A DNA stretch of 64,000 bases. Source: UBA1715 sp964346725. GTDB taxonomy: Bacteria; Bacteroidota; Bacteroidia; Bacteroidales; UBA1715. A program made the translations under genes and the position numbers. The stretch is taken from NCBI GenBank assembly GCA_964346725.1, contig CAYFVM010000009.1, positions 1 to 64,000 on the forward strand, written 5' to 3'. Positions 1 through 7,062 of this stretch are shown here, piece by piece (within the stretch, counting starts at the first letter, position 1; every line of letters starts with the position of its first letter). The notes under the pieces are model-generated. The model saw only the letters and a list, made by a program, of their open reading frames with translations, was not told where the DNA came from and did no database searches.

Positions 1-108
1 AAAAGTGCAGAGTTGGCTACAAAAAATGCAATCAATATTTATAACAATAAAAGACTTCATGTATCTTTACAGTATAAAACACCAAGTGCGGTTTTTAATG
101 CCGCTTAA
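1..108 (+). CDS. IS3-family transposase, C-terminal fragment (5' end outside window)
   Basis: Reading frame 1 from the first base gives 35 residues and then TAA. It contains IYNNKRLHVSLQYKTPSAVF, the typical end of the DDE (rve) integrase core of IS3/IS150-type orfB transposases, where a YNxxRxHxxLxYxTPxxV pattern closes the catalytic domain. The upstream part, including the DDE residues, lies outside the window, so it cannot be said whether the element is intact. Confidence 0.8.
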   Translation, partial: KSAELATKNAINIYNNKRLHVSLQYKTPSAVFNAA

Positions 109-147
109 TTTTAGTATTAACCTGTAGACTTATTTTAGGACTAAACA
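1..147 (+). mobile_element. Right end of an IS3-family insertion sequence
   Basis: The transposase stop at 108 is followed by about 40 bp ending in ACTTATTTTAGGACTAAACA at 147. Read on the other strand this begins TGTTTAGTCC, and IS3-family terminal inverted repeats start with TG. The exact boundary at 147 is inferred, because the left end and the target duplication are outside the window. Confidence 0.65.
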
Positions 148-415
148 CCGTTAAATGTACAACGGCTAACCGATTAACCAATTCTCCACCTCACCATTTT
201 TCAAACTCACCGATTAACCGTTATTTACCAAGTGCCTACAACCAACCACCCTATTGAGAGGCTAAGTTAAGGGGGAAATATAAATTATAAGTTTTTGCAA
301 ACGGCTAAAAGCAAATTACTTCTATTATCCTTTGCCCCCTTAACTCTACATTCATCCTCTACGTTCTATTTCAAACACATTGCAGATACGAGAATAATTG
401 TTTTGTTTTCTCTTG
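148..415. other. Noncoding spacer with short repeated motifs
   Basis: There is no credible gene between the IS end and the thioesterase stop. The stretch contains two copies of CCGATTAACC (170-179 and 210-219) and an ACAACCAACCACCCTA block (238-253). Similar blocks recur at 8786-8820. Otherwise nothing recognisable is seen. Confidence 0.6.
166..254 (+). repeat. Dispersed intergenic repeat, copy A
   Basis: CTCACCGATTAACC (206-219), a second CCGATTAACC (170-179) and ACAACCAACCACCCTA (238-253) match a block at 8786-8820 with one base change. In copy A the CAACC block follows the GATTAACC block; in copy B the order is reversed. The elements are therefore shuffled or degenerate rather than one fixed unit. 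Confidence 0.45.
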
Positions 416-829
416 TCAAATGCATCTAGTCATTGAATCTTCAAGGAAACTATAATCTATTTTTATAGGTTTCTTATGTTCATCTACTGCCGCAAACACA
501 AAAACACCTTCAACTACCATCTCTCTTTTATTACCATACATTTCTTCAACGTATATCTCAACCTTCACCTTGAGTCTTACACTCTCTGCCTTTAGAACCA
601 CTCCCACCACTTCAACTATTGAGTCAGGACATACCGCTTTCAGAAACTTAACGTTTTCTGTATTTATAGTAACCATTCTTTGACGTGTAAAACGAGTTGC
701 CGTAATATATGCTACTTCATCCATCCATAGCATTGCTTGTCCTCCAAAGAGTATATCGTTGGCATTGAGTGTATTGGGAAATATTGCCTTGAATTGGCGT
801 GTTTCGCTTAATTTGATATGTCGCTCCAT
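416..829 (-). CDS. Acyl-CoA thioesterase, hotdog fold
   Basis: This protein of about 137 residues has the hotdog-thioesterase pattern: a NANDILFGGQAMLWMDEVAY segment like the HxNxxGxxFGGxxMxxMDE core of acyl-CoA hydrolases, followed by beta-rich VKVEIYVEE and GVFVFAAVDE strands. It probably hydrolyses acyl-CoA thioesters in the cytoplasm. A longer frame opens with TTG at 853, but that codon overlaps a TATTTTTG promoter element, so the ATG at 829 is preferred. The gene is divergent from the DUF134 regulator and shares its palindrome-containing promoter region. Its substrate cannot be told from sequence. Confidence 0.8.
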   Translation of the reverse strand: MERHIKLSETRQFKAIFPNTLNANDILFGGQAMLWMDEVAYITATRFTRQRMVTINTENVKFLKAVCPDSIVEVVGVVLKAESVRLKVKVEIYVEEMYGNKREMVVEGVFVFAAVDEHKKPIKIDYSFLEDSMTRCI

Positions 830-850
830 TATCGTATAAATAATCGTAGA

Positions 851-858
851 CAAAAATA
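851..858 (-). promoter_or_regulatory. Promoter -7 element of the thioesterase gene
   Basis: On the minus strand this reads TATTTTTG, matching the Bacteroidetes -7 consensus TAnnTTTG. It lies 21 bp before the chosen ATG at 829. No clear TTTG -33 box is seen, but the palindrome at 869-882 occupies the spacer position. Confidence 0.5.
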
Positions 859-868
859 GACATTATTT

Positions 869-913
869 TGAACATTTGTTCATTATTCATTTTGTTTTTT
901 GAACATTTGTTCA
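869..913. promoter_or_regulatory. Tandem palindromic operator between divergent genes
   Basis: Two identical 14-bp sites, TGAACATTTGTTCA, lie at 869-882 and 900-913 (6-bp arms, 2-bp centre). Their centres are 31 bp apart, close to three helical turns. The right copy lies between the -33 and -7 boxes of the DUF134 promoter, and the left copy lies just upstream of the thioesterase -7 box. This arrangement suggests a dimeric repressor controlling both directions. The DUF134 product is a candidate, but so is a TetR-type protein encoded elsewhere. Confidence 0.65.
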
Positions 914-922
914 TTATCTTTG
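891..922 (+). promoter_or_regulatory. Promoter of the DUF134-NifX-MinD-Hdr operon
   Basis: TTTG at 891-894, a 20-bp spacer, and TATCTTTG at 915-922 match the Bacteroidetes -33/-7 promoter (TTTG, 19-21 bp, TAnnTTTG). The predicted transcription start leaves a leader of only about 10 nt before the ATG at 939. Confidence 0.7.
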
Positions 923-938
923 TAAAAAAATTCAGAGC

Positions 939-1334
939 ATGGCACGTACTAAAAAGAATAGGCTAATACAAAAGGCTCCCCATTTTTCTGGTTTTAAGCC
1001 ACAGGGAGTGCAAAACAAAAATAAAACAGAAGTATTTATAAAATTTGAAGAGTATGAAGCTTTGAACCTTTGTGATTATGAATTGCTTACGCAAGCCGAA
1101 GCTGCTAAAATGATGAACATTTCACGACCAACATTCACAAGAATATATGAAAGTGTACGCAAAAAAATAGCCAAAGCATTTGTTGAAGCTAGTAGCATAC
1201 GGTTTGAGGAAGGCAACGTAGAAATAGCTCGTTGGTACCAATGTGAGCATTGCAAAATAACGTTCACTTTGATTGAAAATGCACCAAAGGTTTGTCCTCT
1301 TTGTAAAAATGATGAAATAACTGAAAACAATTAG
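939..1334 (+). CDS. DUF134 family DNA-binding regulator
   Basis: This 131-residue protein has the DUF134 layout: a basic start with a GFKPQGV segment, the conserved FEEYEALNLCDYE region, then a sigma70-region-4-like helix-turn-helix (about residues 46-85, LLTQAEAAKMMNISRPTFTR) and a C-terminal zinc-ribbon-like CEHC...CPLC pair. DUF134 proteins are commonly encoded beside NifX/NafY-fold and Mrp-type genes. Being first in the run and next to the double palindrome, it is the natural candidate for the local regulator. That role is inference; the fold call is firm. Confidence 0.85.
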   Translation: MARTKKNRLIQKAPHFSGFKPQGVQNKNKTEVFIKFEEYEALNLCDYELLTQAEAAKMMNISRPTFTRIYESVRKKIAKAFVEASSIRFEEGNVEIARWYQCEHCKITFTLIENAPKVCPLCKNDEITENN

Positions 1335-1338
1335 CAAT

Positions 1339-1650
1339 ATGAAAATAGCAATAGCAGCAACAGAAAACAATATAAAGGCACAAGTTGCCCCTCACTTTGG
1401 GCGATGCGAGTGGTATTGTATGTATGATACAGAAACAAAAATCACGGATTTTATAGAAAACACATCCTGCCATCTTAATGAAAAAGCAGGATGCAACGTT
1501 GTAGACTTTTTACTTACGAAAGATATAGACATAGCCGTGGCAGGAAGGTTTGGTTCAAAGGTTGTGGAAACATTCAGATCCAATAATATTCAAATGATAG
1601 TACCCGAAAAAGAAATAATCATTGATGAATTTATAAAGAAATTTAAATAG
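1339..1650 (+). CDS. NifX/NafY-fold (dinitrogenase Fe-Mo cofactor biosynthesis) protein 1
   Basis: This 103-residue single-domain protein of the Nitro_FeMo-Co family (RNase H-like fold) has the N-terminal MKIAIAA strand, the HFGRCEWYCMYD motif and a C-terminal DEFIKKFK helix. Family members bind metal-sulfur clusters: FeMoco precursors in NifX/NafY, and a Mo-Cu-S cluster in the orange protein ORP. No nif genes are present, so a nitrogenase role is unlikely. It begins 4 nt after the DUF134 stop and is probably cotranscribed with it. Confidence 0.85.
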   Translation: MKIAIAATENNIKAQVAPHFGRCEWYCMYDTETKITDFIENTSCHLNEKAGCNVVDFLLTKDIDIAVAGRFGSKVVETFRSNNIQMIVPEKEIIIDEFIKKFK

Positions 1651-1700
1651 CCGAAGTTTTTTTAAGTAATCAAATAAGTAACAATCTAAAATTTATATCT

Positions 1701-2087
1701 ATGAAAATAGCAATTCCAACCCGTAATAAAATGGTTGACGACCATTTTGGTCATTGTGAAGCGTATAGTATTTTTACTATTAGTGCGAACAATACAATTG
1801 AAAACACTGAAATACTACCCTCTCCAGAAGGATGCGGATGCAAAAGCAACATAGCGTCTGTTTTGAAAGAAAAAGGAGTAAGCATACTTCTTGCCGGTAA
1901 CATGGGTGAAGGAGCATTGAATGTACTGAACAACCAAGGCATTAAAGTTTATCGTGGGTGCTCTGGATATGTGAGTAACATATTGGAGTCATTCTTGAAA
2001 GGTTCTATTGAAGATTCAGGCGAAGGTTGCCACCATCACGATGAGCATGGAGAAGGACATGTATGCAGTCACAATAACAAAGAATAA
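1701..2087 (+). CDS. NifX/NafY-fold protein 2 with a His/Cys-rich tail
   Basis: The first ~105 residues form the Nitro_FeMo-Co domain (MKIAIPTRNKMVDDHFGHCEAY...GNMGEGALNVL), with an extra GCGCKS loop. The last ~25 residues are His/Cys-rich (GCHHHDEHGEGHVCSH), an apparent metal-binding extension absent from the other two paralogues in this operon. Such tails are typical of proteins that store or sense transition metals. A metal-delivery role in the cluster is inferred. Confidence 0.85.
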   Translation: MKIAIPTRNKMVDDHFGHCEAYSIFTISANNTIENTEILPSPEGCGCKSNIASVLKEKGVSILLAGNMGEGALNVLNNQGIKVYRGCSGYVSNILESFLKGSIEDSGEGCHHHDEHGEGHVCSHNNKE

Positions 2088-2104
2088 TACAATAATTAAA
2101 AATC

Positions 2105-3244
2105 ATGAAAACTAGATATTCTTATTTCTCGGGAATTTTCTTAATATTCTTAGGTATATATATGATTACCTATTTTATATCAATTCAAGAAATTCTATGG
2201 AGCAAATTATTTGGTTTACTATTAGGAATAATAGTAATTTCATCTGGTGCAAGTTTATTTTATCATAAAAAAGAAAAATACGGTATAGCACTTTCTAGAA
2301 TTTTTGTCGGACTTGTTTTTACTTATTCCGGATTTGTTAAAGCTGTTGACCCTCTCGGTTCAAAATATAAGTTCATTGATTATTTTGAGGCATGGCAGAT
2401 TGATTTCTTTTCTTCTTCAGCTTTAATTTTGGGTATATTATTAAGTACTATAGAATTTATAATTGGGATTGGGTTGTTATGTAAATTGTATACAAAACNN
2501 NNNNNNNNNNNNNNNNNNNNNNNNNNNNNNNNNNNNNNNNNNNNNNNNNNNNNNNNNNNNNNNNNNNNNNNNNNNNNNNNNNNNNNNNNNNNNNNNNNTG
2601 ATTTTAGACCATACAAAAAAGGAACAAAATTAGTATGCAGAAAGTGTTCTGATATTCAGCAAGATAATACTATTAAAATATATCAATATGCCGATTTTAA
2701 AAATTTAATAACAGGAGAACATAAAGAATTTGAGATTACAGAAAATTATCCTGACTACACAATCTGGGAGTACAATTCAAATATTCCAATTCGTGAAGAA
2801 AAAACAGAATCTCAAACAACTGAAAAAGAGAATAAATCAGAGCCAATCTTTGAACTTAATGAAATGTTTTTTACTAAAGAAAGGGAGGATTATACTTGTA
2901 AAATCATAAATGACACTAATTATCTTTTTTTATTAGTCCAATATAATCTTGAAACAAGCAACAACTCTTACCAAGAAAAAATAAATGAATTATATGATTG
3001 GGCTAATAAAAAAAACATATACATGTATAGTGCGACATCCAGTTTAAATGAAACTATTGATGAATATAAAGAACAAACCAAAGCTAAATATCCATTTGTC
3101 AACTCAGATGATATCTCATTAAAGACTATCGTTAGAGCAAATCCTGGATTAGTGTTATTGAAAAAAGGAGTAATAATTAATAAATGGCATTATAAAGACA
3201 TTCCTTCAATAAAAGAATTTGAAATCATTATAAATAATCATTAA
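2105..3244 (+). CDS. DoxX/MauE-like membrane protein with redoxin-like C-terminus (BT_3928-type), interrupted by a gap
   Basis: The N-terminal part has several hydrophobic segments and the LVFTYSGFVKAVDPLGSKYK motif of DoxX/MauE-type proteins. After the 100-N gap come DFRPYKKGTKL and a hydrophilic domain ending in the thioredoxin-like NPGLVLLKKGVIINKWHY, without a CxxC pair. This matches a Bacteroidetes membrane-protein family known from Bacteroides. The two halves are in frame across the 100 Ns, but the true gap size is unknown, so length and intactness are uncertain. The family is thought to handle membrane redox or quinone chemistry; its substrate is unknown. Confidence 0.65.
   Translation: MKTRYSYFSGIFLIFLGIYMITYFISIQEILWSKLFGLLLGIIVISSGASLFYHKKEKYGIALSRIFVGLVFTYSGFVKAVDPLGSKYKFIDYFEAWQIDFFSSSALILGILLSTIEFIIGIGLLCKLYTKXXXXXXXXXXXXXXXXXXXXXXXXXXXXXXXXXXDFRPYKKGTKLVCRKCSDIQQDNTIKIYQYADFKNLITGEHKEFEITENYPDYTIWEYNSNIPIREEKTESQTTEKENKSEPIFELNEMFFTKEREDYTCKIINDTNYLFLLVQYNLETSNNSYQEKINELYDWANKKNIYMYSATSSLNETIDEYKEQTKAKYPFVNSDDISLKTIVRANPGLVLLKKGVIINKWHYKDIPSIKEFEIIINNH
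2499..2598. other. Assembly gap (100 N)
   Basis: There are exactly 100 undetermined bases, the conventional placeholder for a scaffold gap of unknown size. It falls between the membrane segments and the FRPY motif of the DoxX-like gene, so part of the membrane domain is missing. Confidence 0.95.
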
Positions 3245-3249
3245 ACAAA

Positions 3250-4038
3250 ATGAATACTACAATTAAAAAAATTAAACTAGCTGGAGTCTCTAATATTATT
3301 GCTATAGCTTCAGGTAAAGGAGGTGTAGGAAAATCAACCGTTAGTGCGGGATTGGCATTAGCATTGTCACGGAAAGGTTATAAAGTAGGTTTGATGGATG
3401 CTGATGTTTACGGCCCCTCAATACCTTTGTTGACAGAAACAATTGGTTTTAAACCATTACCCATTGAATCTGATGGGAAATCTCCTCAAATAACACCCGC
3501 AGAAAAACATAGAATAAAAATACAATCTATAGGTTATTTTATTGACGAAAAAAAAGCGGCTATATGGAGAGGCCCTATGGCATCAAATACGCTAATGCAA
3601 CTCATAGAACAAACGGCTTGGTGCAAGCTTGATTTTTTAATTATTGACTTTCCTCCAGGGACAGGCGACATTCAATTAAGCATTATGCAACAACTCGACA
3701 TAACAGGAGCAATTATTGTCACAACACCACAAACAATAGCCGTTACAGATGCAACCAAAGCCATAGAAATGATATCTAATGATGCATTTTCTATCCCAAT
3801 TCTTGGTATTGTAGAAAACATGTCATGGTTTACTCCTATATTACACCCCAACGAAAAGTATTTTATATTTGGGAAAGACGGTGGAAAGCAACTCGCTTCT
3901 CAATTAAAAGTGCCATTGTTAGCACAAATTCCGGTATTAATAGAGAATGGCAATACCTCTACTAGTGACGACTTTGTTGACATTACACACCCTGATTTTA
4001 TCCCATATTTCGATGCGTTAGCATCTAAACTACAATAA
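3250..4038 (+). CDS. Mrp/NBP35-type P-loop ATPase (Fe-S cluster carrier family)
   Basis: This 262-residue ParA/MinD-superfamily ATPase has the deviant Walker A GKGGVGKST (about residues 21-29), the DADVYGPSIP segment, IIDFPPGTGD and the GIVENMSWF motif. It lacks the N-terminal DUF59 domain of long Mrp proteins. It also lacks the CxxC that follows ENMS in classical ApbC/Ind1 and binds the bridging cluster; here the segment reads TPILHPNEKYFIFG. It starts 5 nt after the preceding stop. The role in metal-cluster assembly for the surrounding NifX and ferredoxin proteins is inferred. Confidence 0.9.
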   Translation: MNTTIKKIKLAGVSNIIAIASGKGGVGKSTVSAGLALALSRKGYKVGLMDADVYGPSIPLLTETIGFKPLPIESDGKSPQITPAEKHRIKIQSIGYFIDEKKAAIWRGPMASNTLMQLIEQTAWCKLDFLIIDFPPGTGDIQLSIMQQLDITGAIIVTTPQTIAVTDATKAIEMISNDAFSIPILGIVENMSWFTPILHPNEKYFIFGKDGGKQLASQLKVPLLAQIPVLIENGNTSTSDDFVDITHPDFIPYFDALASKLQ

Positions 4039-4056
4039 AAATGGAAAAGCCTTCTT

Positions 4057-4386
4057 ATGAAAATAGCAATCACATCAATAGAAAACAATATAGAATCAAA
4101 AATAGACACTAGATTTGGTCGTTGTTCGTTTTTCGCAATATACGACTCCTCGACAGAAACTACCGAATTCGTTTTAAACCCAAATACGAATTCTGACTCC
4201 GGTGCAGGACCTGCTTCTGCTCAGTTCATAGCCTCATTAGATGTTAGTGTGATTTATTCCGGAGAATTTGGCGGAAAAGCAAAGGCCATATTAGATGATT
4301 TCAAAATCAAAACAATATGCGTTCCCTCAAATGAAATAAAAATATGTGAAATAATTAAAACATTAACAAATGAGAAAGATTCCTGA
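4057..4386 (+). CDS. NifX/NafY-fold protein 3
   Basis: This is the third Nitro_FeMo-Co domain protein of the operon, 109 residues: MKIAITSIENNIESKIDTRFGRCSFFAIYD, then a GEFGGKAKAIL segment near residue 70. Like paralogue 1 it is a bare domain. Its last 17 nt overlap the start of the next gene, which implies translational coupling. Three paralogues in one operon suggest a multi-subunit metal-cluster assembly or storage particle rather than one NifX-like chaperone. Confidence 0.85.
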   Translation: MKIAITSIENNIESKIDTRFGRCSFFAIYDSSTETTEFVLNPNTNSDSGAGPASAQFIASLDVSVIYSGEFGGKAKAILDDFKIKTICVPSNEIKICEIIKTLTNEKDS

Positions 4387-4744
4387 AAAAATAAAAGAAG
4401 CATGGCAATCACGTGAAAATAAAGTTATTTTTTCTACCGTTGATACTCAAGGAATGCCCAATTCAATATATGCAACGTGTGTGTCGTTGTTTAACGACTC
4501 TACGATTATTATAGCAGATAACTATTTTAACAAAACACTACAAAATATTTTATCGAGAAGCAAAGCAAGTATTCTTTTTATTACCAAAGAAGGCGTTTCA
4601 TATCAACTAAAAGGTTCTGTAATATACCACACCAGTGGCGAAATCTTCAATAATATGAAAACATGGAATCCTCCTTCTCTTCCTGGTAAAGGAGCTGTTG
4701 CTATTGAGATAGAGGAAATATATTCGGGTGGTGCAAAATTATAA
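4370..4744 (+). CDS. Pyridoxamine 5'-phosphate oxidase-like FMN-binding split-barrel protein
   Basis: This 124-residue protein has the split beta-barrel pattern: FSTVDTQGMPNSIYATC, TIIIADNYFNKTLQNIL, ASILFITKEGVSYQLKGSVIY. Proteins of this size bind FMN or a related flavin and often act as small reductases in anaerobes. It overlaps the third NifX-like gene by 17 nt, placing it in the same functional unit, possibly as an electron carrier. The reaction is not known. Confidence 0.75.
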   Translation: MRKIPEKIKEAWQSRENKVIFSTVDTQGMPNSIYATCVSLFNDSTIIIADNYFNKTLQNILSRSKASILFITKEGVSYQLKGSVIYHTSGEIFNNMKTWNPPSLPGKGAVAIEIEEIYSGGAKL

Positions 4745-4765
4745 AACAATTAAAATAAAACTAAC

Positions 4766-5119
4766 ATGGCAAATTTAAACAGAAAAGGTCCTCAAAATGA
4801 AGGACCTATGACCGGAAGAAAATTAGGTCATTGTAATCCTGAGAATAAAGGAAAAACCGATGCCGAAATCTATACACGACGAGAGTCTGGCAGTCAGAGT
4901 CGTTGTAGTATGCAACAGCGCAAAAGGAATAATAGCCTACAAAGTTCAAACAATGGTTTTATGGGAAAATGCAAACGATTCTTTGGATTTATTCGTAACG
5001 AAAACGACGGTATAAACGCTGAATATAGTGACAACAGACAGAGAAAAGGTTACGGAAAAGGGAAAGGGCGAGGCATGGGAAAACGTTTTAACGAAGCTGG
5101 TTATAATAATAACATCTAA
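4766..5119 (+). CDS. DUF5320-like small basic protein A
   Basis: The first ~30 residues carry the DUF5320-type signature RKGPQNEGPMTGRKLGHC. The remainder of the 117 residues is low-complexity and rich in Arg, Lys, Gly, Asn and Ser, ending in a KGYGKGKGRGMGKR stretch. Such proteins accompany NifX-fold and MinD-ferredoxin genes in many anaerobes, but no biochemical function is established. It sits directly before the two MinD-type ATPases. Confidence 0.7.
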   Translation: MANLNRKGPQNEGPMTGRKLGHCNPENKGKTDAEIYTRRESGSQSRCSMQQRKRNNSLQSSNNGFMGKCKRFFGFIRNENDGINAEYSDNRQRKGYGKGKGRGMGKRFNEAGYNNNI

Positions 5120-5120
5120 A

Positions 5121-5978
5121 ATGAAAATAGCAATAGCGAGTGGAAAAGGAGGCACAGGAAAAACGTTTGTTTCAACCAATCTTTTTTGGGTGGCAGAGCA
5201 ACGAAATCTTGAAGTTACCCTCATTGATTGCGATGCCGAAGAACCTAATGTACAGGAATTCTTGCAAGGCTCTTTGATAAACAAAAGAAATGTAATTCAC
5301 AACATCCCTTTCATAAATACAGAACAATGTGTTTTTTGTGGGAAGTGCCAAGAATATTGCAATTACAACGCCATTGTACTAATTGCCGAAACGAAATACT
5401 TCAAGGTGATAGACGACCTTTGTCGTGCTTGCGGAGCGTGTTCTATCGCATGCCACTTTGAAGCCATCACAACAGCTCCAAAATCCATAGGAGTTTGTAC
5501 CACTTATGCTTTCAGTGGAAAAGCAAAAGTAATTGAAGCTCGTGCTGAAGTCGGGTTGTATTCGCCTGTGCCAATCATTCGAAAGGCTTTGAGTATACTC
5601 TCAGAAGAGAAACTAGTGTTATTAGATTCTCCTCCAGGTATTTCATGCCCATTCTTGGCAACCATTGAAAATTCTGATTTTGTTGTATTAGTTACAGAGC
5701 CAACTCCTTTTGGACTTAACGACTTAAAACTTTCTGTTGAAACATTACAAACTAAAAAAATCCCACATGGCGTTGTTATCAATCGCGCAGGACTCGGAAA
5801 CAAGGATGTTTATTCATGGTTACAAAAAAACAAAATACCTTTATTAATGGAGATACCTTTCGATAAAAATATCGCGAAAATATACTCTACAGGTAATCTA
5901 GTTTGCAATGAATTGCCAAAATACAGAACATTATTTGAGAATCTACTTGATACAATTATTCAAACTACAATAAAATGA
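5121..5978 (+). CDS. MinD-superfamily ATPase with inserted 2[4Fe-4S] ferredoxin domain, copy 1
   Basis: The ATG at 5121 follows the previous stop by 1 nt and opens with MKIAIASGKGGTGKT, the deviant Walker A; an in-frame ATG at 5028 lies inside the upstream gene and is rejected. The 285-residue protein has an inserted bacterial ferredoxin with two perfect CxxCxxCxxxC motifs (C70/73/76/80 and C101/104/107/111), followed by LLDSPPGISCPF. Members of this family occur as adjacent pairs in orange-protein clusters. A role as an ATP-driven electron or cluster carrier is inferred. Confidence 0.9.
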   Translation: MKIAIASGKGGTGKTFVSTNLFWVAEQRNLEVTLIDCDAEEPNVQEFLQGSLINKRNVIHNIPFINTEQCVFCGKCQEYCNYNAIVLIAETKYFKVIDDLCRACGACSIACHFEAITTAPKSIGVCTTYAFSGKAKVIEARAEVGLYSPVPIIRKALSILSEEKLVLLDSPPGISCPFLATIENSDFVVLVTEPTPFGLNDLKLSVETLQTKKIPHGVVINRAGLGNKDVYSWLQKNKIPLLMEIPFDKNIAKIYSTGNLVCNELPKYRTLFENLLDTIIQTTIK

Positions 5979-6841
5979 AAGAAATAGTAATTCTCAGTGG
6001 CAAAGGCGGTAGTGGCAAAACAAGTGTGAGCGTTGCTTTTGCAACTATTCATCAAAATTCAATTGTTGCCGATTGCGATGTTGATGCAGCAAATATGCAC
6101 ATCATCCTACAACCTAAAAATTACTACGAAGGCACAATGACAACGGGGAAAAAAGCAGTAATAATGCAAGATAAATGTATTAATTGTGGTGTCTGCATGG
6201 AATTCTGTAGCTTCAATGCTATTTCAGTCAAAAACGGGACATTCACTATTTCAGAAGCTGCCTGCGATGGCTGCCAGCTCTGTTGGAGATTATGCGGAAT
6301 GGAAGCAATTGAACTTGTTCCGAGCAATAAAAGCAAATGGTACATCGGCGACTATCGCAACGGAAAACTTATACATGCTCGACTACAACCAGGAGAAGAA
6401 AATTCAGGCAAATTAGTAGGTATAGTGCGAAATTTAGCAAAAAGCCTTGCAAACGAAATTGGTATTGAAAACATTATTATTGATGGTCCTCCTGGTACAG
6501 CCTGTCCTGCCATATCCTCTGTTACAGGAGCAAACAAAGCTCTTATTATTACCGAACCAACACATTCAGGCTTTCACGACATGAAACGTATTCTTACCCT
6601 TGTCTCTAGTTTTAATGTAAAATCGTATATACTTATAAACAAATATGACCTTAATATTGAAGTATCTAATGAAATTGAAAATTGGTGTAACAAGAACGGA
6701 TTTTCTGTAATAGGTAAAATAAAATTTGACAAAAACATTGTTGATGCCATGCTCAACTGCAAAAGTATAGTGGAACACCAACCAGAATCTGACACATCGA
6801 AAGAACTAATCCGCATATATAATAATTTACTAGAAAATTAA
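5975..6841 (+). CDS. MinD-superfamily ATPase with inserted 2[4Fe-4S] ferredoxin domain, copy 2
   Basis: This 288-residue paralogue of the preceding gene overlaps it by 4 nt (ATGA). Walker A is SGKGGSGKTS (residues 8-17). The ferredoxin Cys ligands are C68/71/74/78 and C97/100/103/107, and IIIDGPPGTACP follows. The pairing suggests a heterodimeric ATPase. Adjacent paired copies of this kind are known from ORP operons of sulfate reducers and from many anaerobes. Confidence 0.9.
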   Translation: MKEIVILSGKGGSGKTSVSVAFATIHQNSIVADCDVDAANMHIILQPKNYYEGTMTTGKKAVIMQDKCINCGVCMEFCSFNAISVKNGTFTISEAACDGCQLCWRLCGMEAIELVPSNKSKWYIGDYRNGKLIHARLQPGEENSGKLVGIVRNLAKSLANEIGIENIIIDGPPGTACPAISSVTGANKALIITEPTHSGFHDMKRILTLVSSFNVKSYILINKYDLNIEVSNEIENWCNKNGFSVIGKIKFDKNIVDAMLNCKSIVEHQPESDTSKELIRIYNNLLEN

Positions 6842-6869
6842 ATAACAAAAACAAATAAACTGCTTTATT

Positions 6870-7061
6870 ATGCCACAAATGAATCATAAGGGCCCCGATG
6901 GTGAGGGTCCAAAGACAGGAAGGCAATTAGGTTTCTGTACAAGTGATGACAAGAAAAACGAATCACTATTTGGGGAAGGTATGGGCAAACGTCGAAAAAT
7001 GGACGGAGGAAACGGAAAAGGGAAACGGTTGCAATATAATCAACATATAGAAAAACAATAA
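6870..7061 (+). CDS. DUF5320-like small basic protein B
   Basis: This 63-residue protein opens with MPQMNHKGPDGEGPKTGRQL and a following GFC, the same signature as protein A at 4766. A Gly/Lys/Arg-rich tail follows (GMGKRRKMDGGNGKGKR). Together the two DUF5320-like genes bracket the MinD pair, hinting that each partners one ATPase or its metal-cluster client. Function unknown. Confidence 0.7.
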   Translation: MPQMNHKGPDGEGPKTGRQLGFCTSDDKKNESLFGEGMGKRRKMDGGNGKGKRLQYNQHIEKQ

Positions 7062-7062
7062 T

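Noticed and set aside
717..914. 65-codon minus frame overlapping the thioesterase start and operator
   Set aside because: It reads through the palindromes and overlaps the thioesterase in another frame. No homology is apparent.
1339..4386. Nitrogenase cofactor biosynthesis (nif) locus
   Set aside because: The three NifX-fold proteins suggest it, but there is no nifH/D/K/E/N/B gene. The context is that of ORP/MinD-ferredoxin clusters.
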